Under the pieces are notes generated by a model that saw nothing but the letters and a program-made list of their open reading frames with translations, was not told the DNA's origin and ran no database searches. The position numbers and the translations under genes are program-made. Positions 8,507 to 15,904 of a stretch of 64,000 nucleotides of DNA are shown piece after piece. How positions within the stretch are numbered: position 1 is the stretch's first letter; every line of letters starts with the position of its first letter. The stretch comes from Rhizobium sp. R634 (lineage in GTDB: Bacteria > Pseudomonadota > Alphaproteobacteria > Rhizobiales > Rhizobiaceae), in NCBI RefSeq assembly GCF_002211305.1, contig NZ_LOKW01000007.1, positions 105,423-169,422 of the forward strand, written 5' to 3'.

Positions 8507-10081
8507 ATGAGCACCTTCGGAGCCTATTTCCGCCTTTGGCGCGTCGGCTGGGTGCTTGTGCGCGAGGGCGTCGTTTCAGCGCTTCCTTCCGAAGGCTTGC
8601 CGCCGCCGGTCGCGCTCGCCAAATCCTGCGTCACGATTTTCGAGCGAAGCAAGGCAAGGCATCAGAAGCGCAGCGACCGGCTGGCGCAGGCCGTCGAGCG
8701 GCTCGGGCCCTCCTATGTGAAGATCGGCCAGTTCCTGGCGACGCGGCCTGACGTGGTCGGCGTCGAATTCGCCAACGACCTGTCGCAATTGCAGGACCGG
8801 ATGGCCTTCTTCCCCCCGGCTGCCGCCAAGGCCAATATCGAGGCCTCGCTCGGGCGGCCGATCGACGAACTCTATGCGAGCTTCGGCGATCCGATCGCCG
8901 CCGCTTCGATCGCGCAGGTGCATCCGGCGGAAGTCGAAACGGCCGCGGGCCGCAAGAAGGTCGCCGTCAAGGTCGTGCGGCCCGGCGTGCGCCAGCGTTT
9001 TGCCCATGACATCGAGGCCATGTACCTCGTTGCCCATATGCAGGAGCGTTTCCTGCCTTTCAGCCGGCGACTGCGGCCGGTCGAGGTGACGAAGACACTG
9101 GAACAGACGACCAAAGTGGAGATGGATCTTCGCCTGGAGGCAGCCGCCCTTTCCGAGATCGCCGAGAATACCCAAGAGGATCCCGGCTTCCGCGTCCCGA
9201 AGGTCGACTGGGAGCGCACCGGGCGCGACGTTATCACCATGGAGTGGATCGACGGCACGAGAATGTCCGACGTCGAGGGCCTGCGCGCGGCCGGCCATGA
9301 TCTCAACCTGCTCGCCGATACGCTGATCCAGTCGTTCCTGCGCCATACGCTGCGCGACGGCTTCTTCCATGCCGACATGCATCCGGGCAATCTCTTCGTC
9401 GATGCGGGCGGCATGATCGTCGCCGTCGACATGGGCATCGTCGGGCGGCTCGGCAAGAAGGAGCGGCGCTTCCTCGCCGAAATCCTTTATGGCTTCATCA
9501 CCCGCGATTATGTCCGCGTGGCGGAGGTGCACTTCGAAGCGGGCTATGTGCCGGGTCACCACAATGTCGAGAGCTTCGCCCAGGCCATCCGGGCGATTGG
9601 CGAGCCGATCCATGGACAGCCGGCCGAGACCATCTCGATGGGCAAGCTGCTGACCCTGCTGTTCGAAGTAACCGAACTCTTCGACATGGCGACGCGGCCG
9701 GAACTCGTCATGCTGCAGAAGACCATGGTCGTGGTCGAGGGCGTTTCACGCATGCTCAACCCGCGCTTCAACATGTGGAAGGCCTCCGAGCCTGTGGTCG
9801 GCGATTGGATCCGCACCAATCTCGGGCCGAAGCGGATCGTCACCGATCTCAAGGACGGCCTGAAGGCGGCGGTGAAACTCGCCGAAGCCGTGCCCGAAAT
9901 CGCAGCGAAAACCGAAAAATTCCACCACGAACTGCTGCATATGAGCGAGCACGGCCTGCGTTTCGACGCGCAGACGGCGGAGGCAATCGGCAAGGCCGAG
10001 GCGCGTCACAATCGCTCGGCCAAGATCGCTCTCTGGGTCATCGCATTGACGCTTCTCTATATTGCCTGGATGCTGAGCTGA
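8507..10081 (+). CDS. ubiB: UbiB, protein kinase-like ubiquinone biosynthesis ATPase
   Basis: 524 residues, standard length. Member of the ABC1/ADCK/UbiB family, needed for ubiquinone synthesis, probably by handling lipid intermediates at the membrane. The family KxGQ motif is seen as SYVKIGQFLATRPD, then an Ala-rich nucleotide loop (PIAAASIAQVHPA), the catalytic FFHADMHPGNLFVD and metal-binding VDMGIVGRL. The extreme C-terminus (IALWVIALTLLYIAWML) is a membrane segment. In related genomes coaBC tends to follow ubiB; here about 12.5 kb of accessory genes come between them. Confidence 0.95.
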   Translation: MSTFGAYFRLWRVGWVLVREGVVSALPSEGLPPPVALAKSCVTIFERSKARHQKRSDRLAQAVERLGPSYVKIGQFLATRPDVVGVEFANDLSQLQDRMAFFPPAAAKANIEASLGRPIDELYASFGDPIAAASIAQVHPAEVETAAGRKKVAVKVVRPGVRQRFAHDIEAMYLVAHMQERFLPFSRRLRPVEVTKTLEQTTKVEMDLRLEAAALSEIAENTQEDPGFRVPKVDWERTGRDVITMEWIDGTRMSDVEGLRAAGHDLNLLADTLIQSFLRHTLRDGFFHADMHPGNLFVDAGGMIVAVDMGIVGRLGKKERRFLAEILYGFITRDYVRVAEVHFEAGYVPGHHNVESFAQAIRAIGEPIHGQPAETISMGKLLTLLFEVTELFDMATRPELVMLQKTMVVVEGVSRMLNPRFNMWKASEPVVGDWIRTNLGPKRIVTDLKDGLKAAVKLAEAVPEIAAKTEKFHHELLHMSEHGLRFDAQTAEAIGKAEARHNRSAKIALWVIALTLLYIAWMLS

Positions 10082-10109
10082 CAGCCTGCCGGAAGCATGC
10101 TGTGTTCGG

Positions 10110-10129
10110 CATTTGGGATATCCCATGTG
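10110..10129. promoter_or_regulatory. Palindromic candidate operator before the thiohydantoin/ergothioneine operon
   Basis: TGGGATATCCCA at 10114-10125 is a perfect 12-base palindrome, extended by CA and TG at the outer ends (10110-10129), 43 bases before the first gene of the operon and after the ubiB stop. It is well placed to be the operon's operator, but no regulator gene is adjacent. Confidence 0.45.
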
Positions 10130-10171
10130 ACGGAAGGCTCGCTTAGTCTCTGAAGTTAGGAGATACGGCAT

Positions 10172-11758
10172 ATGAAGCACGAACGCCTTGGCATCGAACT
10201 TTCCGGACGGCCGCTCGGTTTTGCCGAGATGGTGACGATTGGGGCGGGCAAGGCGGCGATTTCGGCTTCGCCGACCGGCATGGCCCGCATCGCCATCGCC
10301 CGGGAGATCGTCGAGGATGCGATTGCTTCAGGCATGCCGGTCTACGGCTCGACGACAGGTGTCGGCGCCATGAAGGATGTGGAGTGGTCGGCCGACGAAC
10401 TCGACACCTTCAATCTCGGCCTGGTGCGCGCCCATCATTTCGGCACCGGCACGCCCTTTTCCTGCAATGTCGTGCGCAATGCCATGGCGATCCGCGTCAA
10501 TACGGCGCTGACCGGCCAGGTCGGCTGCACGCCGGAGCTGATTCAGGCCTATATCACGATGCTGAAAGCCGATCTCATTCCGGTCGTGCGCCGAACCGGC
10601 TCGATCGGATGCGCCGATATCGGCCTGATGGGACAGATTGGCGCGGTGCTGACCGGCGTCGGCGAAGCGGTCTATCGCGGCCAGCGGATGCAGGCGGCCG
10701 ACGCCTTCCGGGCGGCGGGGCTGCAACCGGTGCGGATGGCCCCGCGCGATAGCCTCGCTTCGCTCAGCGTCAATGCGGTGAGCTTTGCCGCGGCGGCGGA
10801 AACGACGCGCAATGCAGCGGCCTCGATCCGGGTCCTGCTGGCAACGGCGATGATGGCGGCCGGCGCGCTCGGCGCCTCCCGCGATCCCTGGAAGGCGGTC
10901 CGCCATGTCGGCACGGCGCGTGAGGCGCTGATCGGCGCCTGGCTCTGCAATGCGTCGGAAGACTGGAACTGGCCGGTCGCGACACATGTGCAGGATCCGC
11001 TCAGCCTGCGCATGATCGCCCAGGTGTTCGGCGCGGTGATCGAGAACCTGCTGTCGACCGGCCACAAGATCCTTGCCGCCACCGGCCGCTCTGACGACAA
11101 TCCCGTCGTGGTGGAAGGCCGGGTGATGACATCAGGCGGATCGCTGCCGCTCGATGTGACGATCCTCTTAGAATCGGCGGCGCTCTGCATGGCGCATGCG
11201 GCGCGCAACGCCTTCAACCGCTGCGTCATTCTCGGCAACGGCCAGCGGCGCGACCTGCCGGTCAATCTGGTGCCGCCGGGACGGATTGCTACCGGTTTCG
11301 GGCCGATCATCAAGCTTGCCGGCGAGATCTTCTCGCGCGTATTGTCGATGTCCAGCCCGGTTTCGGCGCAGTCGCTGGTGGTTGCGGCCGGCCTGGAGGA
11401 TGAAGCCGCCTTCCTGCCGCTCGTCATCGAGCGCTTCGAGCGGCAGATGCAGGCGCTGAAGCGTCTGGCGGCTCTCGAAGCCTTGCTCTCCGCCCAGGCG
11501 ATCGACATTCTGGGCGATGAGCCCAGGGGTGTTGCCGCGATGCTCTATGAGGTCGTGCGCAAACATGCAGATTTCTATGTCGTCGACCGGCCGCTTTCGG
11601 CGGAGGTGGAGGCGATCGAAGAGGAACTCGGCTCGGACGCCTTCCTCTCGAAACTGACGGAGCAGGTTCCGATCGCGTCCTTCGACGATTTCTTCGCGCT
11701 TAGCTCGCCCGAATATATCGAGGAGCGGCTCGCCCGGCATGGGCCGGCAGCAGTCTGA
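10172..11758 (+). CDS. Aromatic amino acid lyase-fold protein lacking the MIO triad; probable ergothionase
   Basis: 528 residues, with the histidine/phenylalanine ammonia-lyase fold throughout (VYGSTTGVGAMKD near residue 55; NLVRAHH-like segment; SDDNPVV near residue 310; PVSAQS in the C-terminal half). In true lyases Ala-Ser-Gly in GSVGASGDLAPL cyclises to the MIO electrophile. Here the segment reads GSIGCADIGLMG, so residues 147-149 are Cys-Ala-Asp (bases 10610-10618) and MIO cannot form. Ergothionases, which eliminate trimethylamine from ergothioneine to give thiourocanate, are HAL relatives without MIO. First gene of a six-gene operon whose other members fit the later steps. Cytoplasmic, likely tetrameric. 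Function is inferred, not proved; S-methyl-ergothioneine is an alternative substrate. Confidence 0.8.
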   Translation: MKHERLGIELSGRPLGFAEMVTIGAGKAAISASPTGMARIAIAREIVEDAIASGMPVYGSTTGVGAMKDVEWSADELDTFNLGLVRAHHFGTGTPFSCNVVRNAMAIRVNTALTGQVGCTPELIQAYITMLKADLIPVVRRTGSIGCADIGLMGQIGAVLTGVGEAVYRGQRMQAADAFRAAGLQPVRMAPRDSLASLSVNAVSFAAAAETTRNAAASIRVLLATAMMAAGALGASRDPWKAVRHVGTAREALIGAWLCNASEDWNWPVATHVQDPLSLRMIAQVFGAVIENLLSTGHKILAATGRSDDNPVVVEGRVMTSGGSLPLDVTILLESAALCMAHAARNAFNRCVILGNGQRRDLPVNLVPPGRIATGFGPIIKLAGEIFSRVLSMSSPVSAQSLVVAAGLEDEAAFLPLVIERFERQMQALKRLAALEALLSAQAIDILGDEPRGVAAMLYEVVRKHADFYVVDRPLSAEVEAIEEELGSDAFLSKLTEQVPIASFDDFFALSSPEYIEERLARHGPAAV

Positions 11759-11780
11759 CTTCAGTCTAGGAGGAAGCGGC

Positions 11781-13160
11781 ATGGACTTCGATCTCGTTCT
11801 GCAGGGCACGGTGGTACTGCCGGACCGCATCCTCGAAGAGGGCTATGTCGCCGCCCGCGACGGCAAGATCGCCGAGGTCGGCCTCGGCACCCCGCCTGCG
11901 GCGCGCGAGCGGCACCTGCTCGGCAAAGCGCTGATCCTGCCCGGCGCCATCGACGCACAAGTGCATTCGCTTTCCCAGAAAGACCAGGAGGATTTCATCT
12001 GGTCGACGCGGTCGGCGGCGGCCGGCGGCGTAACAACGATCGTCGACATGCCCTATGACGAGGGCAATCTCGTCTGCTCGGCCGCGGCGCTAAAGCGGAA
12101 GATCGAGCATGCCGGCCCGCAGGCGCGCGTCGACTTCGCCCTTTACGGCACCATCGATCCCGAGGAAGGACCGGCGCGAATCCGCGAGATGGTGGAGGCA
12201 GGCGTCGCGGCCTTCAAATTCTCGACCTTCGGCACCGATCCCAAGCGTTTTCCGCGCATTCCGCCGGCCCTGCTCGACGCCTGCTTCGCGGCGATCGCGC
12301 CCACCGGGCTGACGGCGGGCGTGCACAATGAAGACGACGAGGCGGTGCGCAGCTATATGGAGCAGGTCAAGGCGAGCGGCATCACCGACTGGCGGGCGCA
12401 CGGCCTCTCACGGCCTGCGATCACCGAGCTCCTGGCGATGCACACAATCTTTGAGACCGGCGCCAATACCGGCTGCCCCGCACATGTGGTGCACTGCTCG
12501 CTCGGGCGCGGCTACGATATCGCCCGCGCCTATCGCCGTGACGGTTTTGCGGCGACGGTCGAATGCTGCATCCATTACCTCACCCTCGACGAGGAAAACG
12601 ACGTGAAGCGCCTCGGCGGCAAGGCGAAGATCAATCCGCCGATCCGCCCGCGCGCCGAGGTGGAGAGGCTCTGGCGCAAGGTGGCCGACGGCGATGTCTG
12701 GCTGGTCTCGACCGATCACGTCAGCTGGTCGGAAAACCGGAAGAACAATCCTGACATGCTCGCCAATGCGTCCGGCGTGCCGGGCCTCGAAGTGATGGTG
12801 CCGCTTTTCGTGAAAGGCGCCGTCGAACGCGGCATTCCGCTGACTTGGGCTGCCAGGCTGATGGCGGAAAATCCGGCCACGCATTTCCGGCTCGACCATA
12901 TCAAGGGGGCGCTGACGCCGGGCAAAGATGCCGATATCGCCGTGCTGGAGCCGCGGGAAAGCGTCTATGATGCGTCGGCGAGTGGCAACAATGTCGTCGG
13001 CTGGAGCCCCTATCACGGCATCCGCCTGCCGTGGACCGTCTCGGCCACCTATCTGCGCGGCGAAAAGATCGCCGAGGGCGGCAAGGTGCTGGCCGAGCCC
13101 GGCAGCGGCCAGTTCCTGCGGCCGCCGGCGCGCCAAGTTATCACGGGGGCAGGTTTATGA
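11781..13160 (+). CDS. Hydantoinase/dihydropyrimidinase-like amidohydrolase; probable hydantoin-5-propionate hydrolase
   Basis: 459 residues, cyclic amidohydrolase family (urease-type barrel). The start follows an AGGAGG at 11768. Metal-site pieces: the first HxH motif is Q60-V-H62 (PGAIDAQVHS), so the first His is Gln; a carboxylatable Lys in VAAFKFSTFG; His in GVHNEDDEA; His in HVVHCSLGRG; Asp in VSTDHVSW. Hydantoinases open five-membered cyclic ureides to N-carbamoyl amino acids. In this operon the expected substrate is hydantoin-5-propionate, giving N-carbamoyl-glutamate. The Gln substitution could change the metal site or mark a subfamily. ATGA overlap with the next gene indicates translational coupling. 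Confidence 0.82.
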   Translation: MDFDLVLQGTVVLPDRILEEGYVAARDGKIAEVGLGTPPAARERHLLGKALILPGAIDAQVHSLSQKDQEDFIWSTRSAAAGGVTTIVDMPYDEGNLVCSAAALKRKIEHAGPQARVDFALYGTIDPEEGPARIREMVEAGVAAFKFSTFGTDPKRFPRIPPALLDACFAAIAPTGLTAGVHNEDDEAVRSYMEQVKASGITDWRAHGLSRPAITELLAMHTIFETGANTGCPAHVVHCSLGRGYDIARAYRRDGFAATVECCIHYLTLDEENDVKRLGGKAKINPPIRPRAEVERLWRKVADGDVWLVSTDHVSWSENRKNNPDMLANASGVPGLEVMVPLFVKGAVERGIPLTWAARLMAENPATHFRLDHIKGALTPGKDADIAVLEPRESVYDASASGNNVVGWSPYHGIRLPWTVSATYLRGEKIAEGGKVLAEPGSGQFLRPPARQVITGAGL

Positions 13161-14437
13161 CCCGCAATCTGCCCGTCAACGCTGCCCGGATCGCTGAGGA
13201 TATCGACGCGCTGGCCGCCATCACCGAGCCCGGGCATCCCTGGACGCGGCGGGCCTTTTCGTCGCTCTTTCTCGAAGGCCGGGCCTATATCGAAGCGCGG
13301 ATGAAAGCGGCGGGGTTGGAAACCCGGATCGATGCCGCCGGCAATCTGATCGGCCGGCGCACGGGTCGCAAACCCTGGCTCGGCACGATCATGGTCGGCT
13401 CGCATTCCGACACAGTGCCGGATGGCGGCCGCTTCGACGGCATCGCTGGAGTGATCTCGGCGCTCGAGGTCGCCCGCGCGCTGCGCGACCAGACGATCGA
13501 GCTCGACCACGATCTGGAGATCGTCGATTTCCTTGCCGAAGAAGTCAGCATCTTCGGCGTCTCCTGCATCGGCAGCCGCGGCATGACCGGGCAATTGCCG
13601 GAGGGCTGGCTTTCGCGCGTCAGCGGCGGCCTCGACCTTGCCGAGGGCATCGCTCAGGTGGGCGGCAGCCCCGATGTGCTCATACAGCAGAAGAGGCCCG
13701 ATATAGCGGGCTTTCTCGAGCTTCATATCGAGCAGGGGCCGGTATTGGAGGCCGAAAGGCAGGATATCGGGATCGTCACCGCGATCGCGGGCATCACCCG
13801 TATCGAGATCACCGTCGCGGGGCGGGCCGATCATGCCGGCACGACGCCGATGGACCGGCGAGCAGATGCGCTGGTAGCGGCATCGCAGCTGGTGCTCGAT
13901 ATCCGCAACGCCGCCGCCGAGCTGGCCAAGACGCCGGGGCATTTTGCGGCGACGGTCGGCGAGTTCAGGATCGAGCCGAACGCGGCGAACGTCGTGCCCT
14001 CGAAGGTCGTGCTGCTGATCGACGGGCGCGCCGAGATTCGCGCCGACATGGAGGCCTTCTGCCGCTGGCTCGACGGCCATGTCGAAAAGCTCGCCACCGC
14101 CTACGGCGTGACGATCGAGACGCCGAACCGGGTGTCCGACAACATGCCGACACCTGGAGATGCCGGCCTGCTTTCGACGCTGGAAACTGCCTGCGAACGC
14201 GTCGGCGCGAAACATCGGCGCATAGCTTCGGGCGCCGGACACGATACGGCCTGGATCGCCAAGGTGGCACCGGCCGCGATGATCTTCGTGCCATGCCGGG
14301 AGGGCCGCAGCCACTCCGCCGACGAATGGGCCGATAATGACGATATCGCGCTCGGCGCCGCCGTGCTCTTCGAAGCGGTGCGGGAGATGGATAGGGATTT
14401 GAAGCGGGAGAAGGCCAATGGGACGCATACTGGTTGA
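13157..14437 (+). CDS. M20-family N-carbamoyl-L-amino acid hydrolase; probable N-carbamoyl-glutamate hydrolase
   Basis: 426 residues, M20 metallopeptidase family (allantoate amidohydrolase / L-carbamoylase group). The start overlaps the previous stop as ATGA. Metal ligands appear in VGSHSDTVPDGGRFDGIAG (His, Asp), LAEEVSIFG (Glu), ELHIEQGPVLE (His) and GRSHSADEW (His), with the dimer-domain AGRADHAGTTPMDRR. The usual EEG is EEV here. These enzymes split N-carbamoyl amino acids into amino acid, CO2 and ammonia; a glutamate product would close the proposed pathway. Overlaps the next gene by 20 bases. Confidence 0.85.
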   Translation: MTRNLPVNAARIAEDIDALAAITEPGHPWTRRAFSSLFLEGRAYIEARMKAAGLETRIDAAGNLIGRRTGRKPWLGTIMVGSHSDTVPDGGRFDGIAGVISALEVARALRDQTIELDHDLEIVDFLAEEVSIFGVSCIGSRGMTGQLPEGWLSRVSGGLDLAEGIAQVGGSPDVLIQQKRPDIAGFLELHIEQGPVLEAERQDIGIVTAIAGITRIEITVAGRADHAGTTPMDRRADALVAASQLVLDIRNAAAELAKTPGHFAATVGEFRIEPNAANVVPSKVVLLIDGRAEIRADMEAFCRWLDGHVEKLATAYGVTIETPNRVSDNMPTPGDAGLLSTLETACERVGAKHRRIASGAGHDTAWIAKVAPAAMIFVPCREGRSHSADEWADNDDIALGAAVLFEAVREMDRDLKREKANGTHTG

Positions 14438-15515
14438 GAAGGACGTGGAAGCCGCCGTGAAGGGCGGCTCCGTCTATGCTGCCGGCGGCGGCGGCTGGAC
14501 CGATCACGGACGCATGCTCGGGCTTGCAGCCGTCAATGTCGGGAAACCGGAACTGGTCTCGATCGAGGAACTGAATGACGAGGACTGGGTTGCCACGGCA
14601 GCTGCGATCGGGGCGCCCGCCTCCACGACGCCCTGGGAAATGCAAGGCATCGACTATGTGAAGGCCGTGCAGCTCTTGCAGGAAGCGCTCGGTGAAAAGC
14701 TTTCCGGGCTGATCATCGGCCAGAACGGCAAATCCTCGACGCTGAACGGCTGGCTGCCCTCGGCGATCCTCGGCACCAAGGTGGTCGATGCCGTCGGCGA
14801 TATCCGCGCGCATCCCACCGGCGACATGGGTTCGATCGGCATGGCCGGTTCGCCCGAGCCGATGATCCAGACCGCGGTCGGCGGCAACAGGGCCGAGAAT
14901 CGTTATATCGAGCTGGTGGTAAAGGGGGCGACGGCGAAGATCTCGCCGGTGCTGCGTGCCGCCGCCGATCAATCCGGCGGCTTCATCGCCAGCTGCCGCA
15001 ATCCGCTCAGAGCCTCCTATGTGCGCAACCATGCGGCGCTCGGCGGCATTTCGATGGCGCTTGCGCTCGGAGAGGCGATCATCGCGGCGGAAAAGCGCGG
15101 CGGGGCCGCGGTCATGGACGCGATCTGCAAAACGACGGGCGGGCATATCCTCGCCGAGGGCGTCATCTCCCGAAAAGACGTCGTCTACACCAAGGAAGCC
15201 TTCGACATCGGCACGGTCATTGTCGGTTCGGGCGCAAAATCGGTGACGCTGCATGTCATGAACGAATATATGGCCGTCGACGATGCCGATGGCAGGCGTC
15301 TTGCCACCTTCCCCGCCGTGATCACCACACTGTCGCCGGAAGGCGAACCGCTCAGCGTCGGCCAGCTCAGGGAAGGCATGCAGGTTTTCATCCTGCATGT
15401 GCCGAAGGATATCATTCCGCTGTCTGCAAGCGTGCTCGATCCGACCGTCTATCCCGTCGTCGAAAAGGCGATGGGGATCGAGATCGCCCGCTATGCATTG
15501 GAAACGAAGGCCTGA
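14418..15515 (+). CDS. DUF917 / S-methyl-thiohydantoin desulfurase family protein; probable thiohydantoin desulfurase
   Basis: 365 residues. Glycine-rich N-terminus (YAAGGGGWTDHGRMLG), the GAPASTTPWE block, and the HPTGDMGSIGM and GKSSTLNGWLPSA segments match the DUF917 family, now named after a desulfurase acting on thiohydantoins. In ergothioneine breakdown such an enzyme replaces sulfur by oxygen on the thiohydantoin-propionate, releasing H2S, or methanethiol from the S-methyl form. It overlaps the carbamoylase gene by 20 bases and lies in the same operon, which is the main reason for the specific call. Cytoplasmic; no signal peptide. Confidence 0.78.
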   Translation: MGRILVEKDVEAAVKGGSVYAAGGGGWTDHGRMLGLAAVNVGKPELVSIEELNDEDWVATAAAIGAPASTTPWEMQGIDYVKAVQLLQEALGEKLSGLIIGQNGKSSTLNGWLPSAILGTKVVDAVGDIRAHPTGDMGSIGMAGSPEPMIQTAVGGNRAENRYIELVVKGATAKISPVLRAAADQSGGFIASCRNPLRASYVRNHAALGGISMALALGEAIIAAEKRGGAAVMDAICKTTGGHILAEGVISRKDVVYTKEAFDIGTVIVGSGAKSVTLHVMNEYMAVDDADGRRLATFPAVITTLSPEGEPLSVGQLREGMQVFILHVPKDIIPLSASVLDPTVYPVVEKAMGIEIARYALETKA

Positions 15516-15518
15516 GCC

Positions 15519-15848
15519 ATGGCGCGCGATCCCGGTCTCGAAGAACTGCTGCGCGAGGAACTCGGCGACCGCCCGGGCCTTGGCGAGAAATCCATGTTCG
15601 GCGGCCGGGCCTTCATGCTGAACGGCAATCTTCTCTGCGGCGCGCGCAGCGACGGTATGCTGATCCGCCTCGGCAGGGGCAATGACGGCTGGGCGCTGGC
15701 GCTGCCGGGGGTGATCCAGATGCTGTCGGGCGAGCGGGCGATGCACGGCTGGGTGCGGGCCACAGCGGATGTATACGGTGACGATGTGCTGAGACGGCGT
15801 TTGCTGGACGGCGCGCTCGCCTATGCGGAATCGCTGCCGGGCAAATGA
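15519..15848 (+). CDS. TfoX N-terminal domain family protein
   Basis: 109 residues with the TfoX_N block KSMFGGRAFMLNGNLLCG and a typical helix-strand pattern. The name derives from the N-terminal part of the competence regulator TfoX/Sxy, but stand-alone versions are of unknown function and need not regulate competence. It lies three bases after the DUF917 gene and 56 bases before the urocanase homologue, so it is embedded in the operon. It could be a pathway regulator or an unrelated passenger. Confidence 0.75.
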   Translation: MARDPGLEELLREELGDRPGLGEKSMFGGRAFMLNGNLLCGARSDGMLIRLGRGNDGWALALPGVIQMLSGERAMHGWVRATADVYGDDVLRRRLLDGALAYAESLPGK

Positions 15849-15904
15849 TCCCTCTTCGCCCCAGCGGGGAGAAGGGAAAAGTAGAGACCAAGCGAGGAAC
15901 AACC

